Shown here one piece after another: positions 6,040 to 8,942 of a stretch of 8,942 nucleotides of DNA. Every line of letters begins with the position of its first letter. The first letter of the stretch is position 1. The stretch is taken from positions 1 to 8,942 of the forward strand of contig JALAGR010000052.1 of the NCBI GenBank assembly GCA_022712335.1, written 5' to 3'. The notes beneath the pieces are model-generated. The model was not told where the DNA came from. It ran no database searches and saw only the letters and a list, made by a program, of their open reading frames with translations. Both the position numbers and the translations under genes were made by a program. The DNA is from Pediococcus sp. (GTDB taxonomy: Bacteria; Bacillota; Bacilli; Lactobacillales; Lactobacillaceae).

Positions 6040-6795
6040 TTGAAAACTTTGGACGCCAAAAGGCGATTTTTTTGGCTTGTCATATCGATTATTTTAAATT
6101 CAGCCGCTAACGCTTTAACCATCGCCACCAATATGGGAAGCGCCGTTTGGACAGCATCGGCAGTTAACCTTTCTCATTGGGTGACACATTCATCCAATCC
6201 TACAGTTGCCAACCACGCGTTGGGAACTGTTTTGGTTTTATATGGCGTTGCAGTAGCATTTTTGACAATGTTACTCTCTCGTCGTTTAGATTGGGGCCGC
6301 TTTGTTCGCAACATTCTGTTTGTTGTTCCATTCAGCTACTTAGTGCAATGGATTACGCCATTTTGGAGTGACACGCTAAAAATCAGTCAATTACAGCCCA
6401 GTTTCCAGCATCCTTGGCAGCTCTTAGTTACCATCATTCTAGATATCATTGGTTTACTCGGAGTGGCCGCAGCTGTTTCAATTTATCAACGTGCGAACCT
6501 CATCATGCATCCCAATGATGATCTTTCATATATCTTACGTTTCAAATATCTTCACGGACTAGCTTCGGTCTCCCAGTGGGCAAGTTATGTACCGCCACTC
6601 ACCCTGACAGCACTTAGCTTTCTAGCTAACGGCGGTCAACTCTGGTCATTTGGTTTTGGAACCGTCTGGGCCTTCGTCACTCAGGGATACGTCCAAGGGT
6701 GGTCCGATCGCCACGTCATTCCCAGTTTTAAACACCATTTTTCATTTCAGAATCCAAAAAAAGAAGCTTTGCCAAAAGGTGTCGTTCATCACTGA
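6040..6795 (+). CDS. YczE/YitT-like multi-pass membrane protein, unusual start
   Basis: About 251 residues, with hydrophobic segments at about 10-28, 62-80, 90-108, 128-148, 180-196 and 203-218. The MGSAVWTASAVNLSHW region (32-47) and the HPNDDLSYILRFKY region (157-170) resemble the YczE/YitT family of unknown function. The frame has no ATG near its beginning: a stop (6031-6033) is followed by TTG at 6040 and TTG at 6049. A weak GAAAGAAG (6022-6029) precedes the first, and this entry uses it. A nearby ATG (6030) is in a different frame but would join this frame if the T7 run (6067-6073) were one base shorter. The last ten or so codons run through the terminator hairpin, giving a hydrophilic tail. 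Family call moderate, start uncertain; no function is claimed. Confidence 0.7.
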   Translation: MKTLDAKRRFFWLVISIILNSAANALTIATNMGSAVWTASAVNLSHWVTHSSNPTVANHALGTVLVLYGVAVAFLTMLLSRRLDWGRFVRNILFVVPFSYLVQWITPFWSDTLKISQLQPSFQHPWQLLVTIILDIIGLLGVAAAVSIYQRANLIMHPNDDLSYILRFKYLHGLASVSQWASYVPPLTLTALSFLANGGQLWSFGFGTVWAFVTQGYVQGWSDRHVIPSFKHHFSFQNPKKEALPKGVVHH

Positions 6796-6827
6796 ACGTG
6801 AATTACCTTTTACCAAAGCTCTTTTTT
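6765..6827. terminator. Bidirectional terminator overlapping the YczE-like 3' end
   Basis: The stem AGCTTTG/CAAAGCT (6765-6771 with 6814-6820) continues after a 2x2 mismatch as AAAAGGT/ACCTTTT (6774-6780 with 6805-6811). An upper hairpin CGTTCA-TCAC-TGAACG (6783-6798) caps it. T6 follows on the plus strand (6822-6827). The minus strand gives a T7 tract from the A7 run at 6756-6762. It separates two convergent units; the plus-strand gene's stop codon lies inside the stem, and the minus-strand gene's stop overlaps the T-tract. Confidence 0.85.
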
Positions 6828-8754
6828 ATTTGTCTAATGTTTTAACAATTTTTTTAGTAATAATTGATGCATATTGTTTAGAACCGTTCGGATTAGGATG
6901 AACGTGATCCCCATAGAACCAACTTGGTTGATCCTTAGATGGTGAGAACCAGTCAATTACCGTCAGATTTTTATATTTCTTTGTTGCCTTATCTAAGGTT
7001 TTATTGACCGGACCTTCCCAAGTCTTAGTTGGAACGTGCACGTTGACCCAGAAAATGTGGCGCTTAGAACCCACTGCGTCCTCAATTGCCTTAACATCCT
7101 TATTAGAAACTGGACCGTTAGCCCCTAAGTTAATCAGTACATTGTCGCTTAAAGTCTTTTGCCTTTTCAATGAAGCGATAATACCAGGTGCTTCATCAAC
7201 TTGACGTCCAACTTTGGATGACATGTATGCCGTTGGGAAAATTTCTTGCAAATCAGCTCCAGTATCTTCTAGTACCGAATCACCAACCCCAGTTAGTGGT
7301 GTGGTTGTTGCAAACTTCATTTCTTGATCCGTCAATTGATACTTTTTAGCAATTTCTTTTTCTTGATCAGTTAATTTAACATCTTTTTTAGTAGATTTTT
7401 TAGCTTTCGCTTCTTTTTGTTTCTTCAAAGCTTCAGCATTCTTCTTATCTGTTTCCTTACTATTTTTAGCTAATTTAGTTTGTAATCCGTCCGTTTTTTG
7501 AACCACTTTTTCTGGAGAAGTTGTTGCTCCAAATAGTGCAATCAAAACAACCAATACGGCTGGAATAGCCAAATAACGGCGCCATTGGAGGTTTGATTTC
7601 ATATCAAAAATACTCTTACATAGAGGCACGATTTGACGATAATCAAACTTAGCTAATGGAATTTCGATGTAACGATACGAAAGTTCACTAATTCCTAGAA
7701 TAATAACTAATGGTGCTAGCGTATTTAAAATCGGATGTGCTGCAATATTAGTGACCTTTTGTTCATAAAATACCATTACTGGTAGTTGGTACATATATAT
7801 TCCATACGAACGGCTTCCTAGCCATTTGAACACGCGGTTAGTTAAGAGGTCATTCCACATAAATGATGGATGCGCAATAATCGCAATCATCAGTACTGCC
7901 AAAATAGAAAAGATGAAAATCCCACCATAGTACGGTGTTGCTGTTGTTCCAGGCATCGTAAAGAACGTGATTCCCATAATTAGAATTAATAGACCACCCA
8001 TGATGTTGGCTACCATATTCGTGCGCGAGTCCAACTTCTTTTTCAAACGCGTTGATGGCCAGATGAAAGCTAGTGCAGCTCCAATCAAGAATGGCGCAAC
8101 TCGTGTATCTGTACCATAATAAACGCGGTTGACCGTGTCTGGATTGTAGAGAACAGCCATCAACATGGTTGAAATAATTCCAAGTGAAAATAGTACTCCA
8201 CCCACTTGAATGCGGCGATCTTCATAAACTTTTAAAAGTACGATTAATAGTAACGGCCAAATAAAGTAGTATTGTGCCAACACTGAGAGATACCACAAGT
8301 GGGTGAAAGGTGATTCACCATTGTAGCGGTCAAAATATGATTGGCCATTTCCAACAAGCCACCAGTTGTATACAAAAACTAAGTTCGTCCAGATAATACT
8401 TCTAATATGTGACAACAAATTTTGGGCGAAGAGTGTCATGTAGGCGGTACTTGTCACTAACACCATCAGTAGCGTTGGATACAAACGACGTAAACGACGT
8501 AAGTAAAACGAACCTAGGTTGATTTTGCCAGTTCGATCCCATTCTTGAATAAAAATATCTGTAATCAAATATCCTGAAACAGCAAAAAAGATGGGAACAC
8601 CTAGATATCCACCAGGAACTGTAAATGGCATTAAATGGTAAAAAATCACTCCCAATAATGCCATCACTCTTAGTCCATCAAAGCCGGTGATATAGCGTCG
8701 TTCTCCCACATTTTTTCGTTCAATAGAAGTTCCCGATAAATCAGATCTTCTCAT
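6826..8754 (-). CDS. oatA: Peptidoglycan O-acetyltransferase, OatA-like (AT3 + SGNH)
   Basis: A 642-residue two-domain membrane protein that moves acetyl groups across the membrane and onto peptidoglycan amino sugars, giving lysozyme resistance. The acyltransferase-3 domain (about 20-380) has roughly ten helices, with FYH (His40), GGYLGVPIFFAVSGYLIT (48-65), SFYLRRLRRLYP (82-93) and TDTRVAPFLIGA (215-226). The usual HLWSL..E.QFY motif reads HLWYLSVLAQYY (152-163), lacking the common Glu. A further helix (about 394-411) leads to a Lys/Glu-rich linker (about 415-480, with LTDQE twice). The extracytoplasmic SGNH domain has GDS (Ser493), LGANG (543-547) and catalytic Asp616/His619 in GDHVHP, so it looks active. 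ATG 8754 has AGAGGTG at 8763-8769 (8-nt spacing). It is a single-gene unit. OatA and OatB paralogues (GlcNAc versus MurNAc) cannot be told apart here. Confidence 0.9.
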   Translation of the reverse strand: MRRSDLSGTSIERKNVGERRYITGFDGLRVMALLGVIFYHLMPFTVPGGYLGVPIFFAVSGYLITDIFIQEWDRTGKINLGSFYLRRLRRLYPTLLMVLVTSTAYMTLFAQNLLSHIRSIIWTNLVFVYNWWLVGNGQSYFDRYNGESPFTHLWYLSVLAQYYFIWPLLLIVLLKVYEDRRIQVGGVLFSLGIISTMLMAVLYNPDTVNRVYYGTDTRVAPFLIGAALAFIWPSTRLKKKLDSRTNMVANIMGGLLILIMGITFFTMPGTTATPYYGGIFIFSILAVLMIAIIAHPSFMWNDLLTNRVFKWLGSRSYGIYMYQLPVMVFYEQKVTNIAAHPILNTLAPLVIILGISELSYRYIEIPLAKFDYRQIVPLCKSIFDMKSNLQWRRYLAIPAVLVVLIALFGATTSPEKVVQKTDGLQTKLAKNSKETDKKNAEALKKQKEAKAKKSTKKDVKLTDQEKEIAKKYQLTDQEMKFATTTPLTGVGDSVLEDTGADLQEIFPTAYMSSKVGRQVDEAPGIIASLKRQKTLSDNVLINLGANGPVSNKDVKAIEDAVGSKRHIFWVNVHVPTKTWEGPVNKTLDKATKKYKNLTVIDWFSPSKDQPSWFYGDHVHPNPNGSKQYASIITKKIVKTLDK

Positions 8755-8942
8755 CTTTTTGCACCTCTAACATAAAAATAAACAAATTTTTGTTCCTCAC
8801 AATCTAATTCCCAGAAATATTCAAATAATGCGCCGCCCCAAAAAATTACGGTTTTGAATTTCCTTTTATGTACTACGAATAATGTTCTCATAATTTTCAA
8901 TAAAAATTCAAAAAATCACTTAATTATTATGACACAACTTTA
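8755..8942. other. AT-rich upstream region of the oatA-like gene; no gene seen
   Basis: The ribosome binding site AGAGGTG is at 8763-8769 (minus). A palindrome AACAAA-TT-TTTGTT lies at 8781-8794. A short GC-rich patch (8830-8839) stands out in AT-rich DNA, flanked by the inverted repeat TTCAAA (8820-8825) / TTTGAA (8853-8858). No convincing -35/-10 pair with correct spacing was found, and no coding frame is supported. Confidence 0.5.

Noticed and set aside
1..8942. CRISPR array, transposase, phage or toxin-antitoxin genes
   Set aside because: No regularly spaced direct repeats, no recombinase or transposase motifs, and no typical toxin or antitoxin pair were seen on either strand.

Overview
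The window comes from a low-GC Firmicute, most likely a lactic acid bacterium of the Lactobacillaceae (Weissella, Leuconostoc or Lactobacillus type). This is inferred from the AT-rich DNA (about 40% GC by eye), strong GGAGG-type ribosome binding sites, an OatA-type peptidoglycan O-acetyltransferase, a Bacillus YvfRSTU-like ABC/two-component operon, and an RlmD/RlmCD-type rRNA methyltransferase that has lost its iron-sulfur cysteines. No species is claimed.

Layout. (1) 1-1460, plus strand: 3' part of a 23S rRNA uracil-5-methyltransferase whose start lies left of the window. (2) 1462-1587: a 126-nt long hairpin with T-tracts on both strands, separating two convergent units. (3) 1586-4928, minus strand: a tightly overlapping four-gene operon, read right to left as ABC ATPase, ABC-2 permease, DesK/YvfT-like histidine kinase and NarL/YvfU-like response regulator. 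The permease is broken by one in-frame TAG where a Trp codon is expected; the rest of its frame is intact. (4) 4929-5127: divergent control region with two inverted repeats and a spaced direct repeat. (5) 5128-6795, plus strand: a DedA-family membrane protein, a 68-residue PLDc_N-like two-helix membrane protein, and a YczE/YitT-like multi-pass membrane protein with a problematic start. (6) 6765-6827: a bidirectional terminator hairpin overlapping the 3' coding end of the last of these. (7) 6826-8754, minus strand: an OatA-like acyltransferase with an intact extracytoplasmic SGNH domain. (8) 8755-8942: AT-rich upstream region of that gene, with no gene seen.

Together, all genes except the methyltransferase concern the cell envelope: a sensor-regulator pair with its own exporter (typical of sensing membrane-active or antimicrobial compounds), a DedA protein (a family that includes undecaprenyl-phosphate translocases), two small or unknown membrane proteins, and peptidoglycan O-acetylation (lysozyme resistance). 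I read this as an envelope-maintenance neighbourhood rather than a new defence system. The most noteworthy points are the nonsense codon in the permease, the large bidirectional hairpin, the candidate operators in the divergent region, the T7 run at the YczE-like start, and the loss of iron-sulfur ligands in the methyltransferase.
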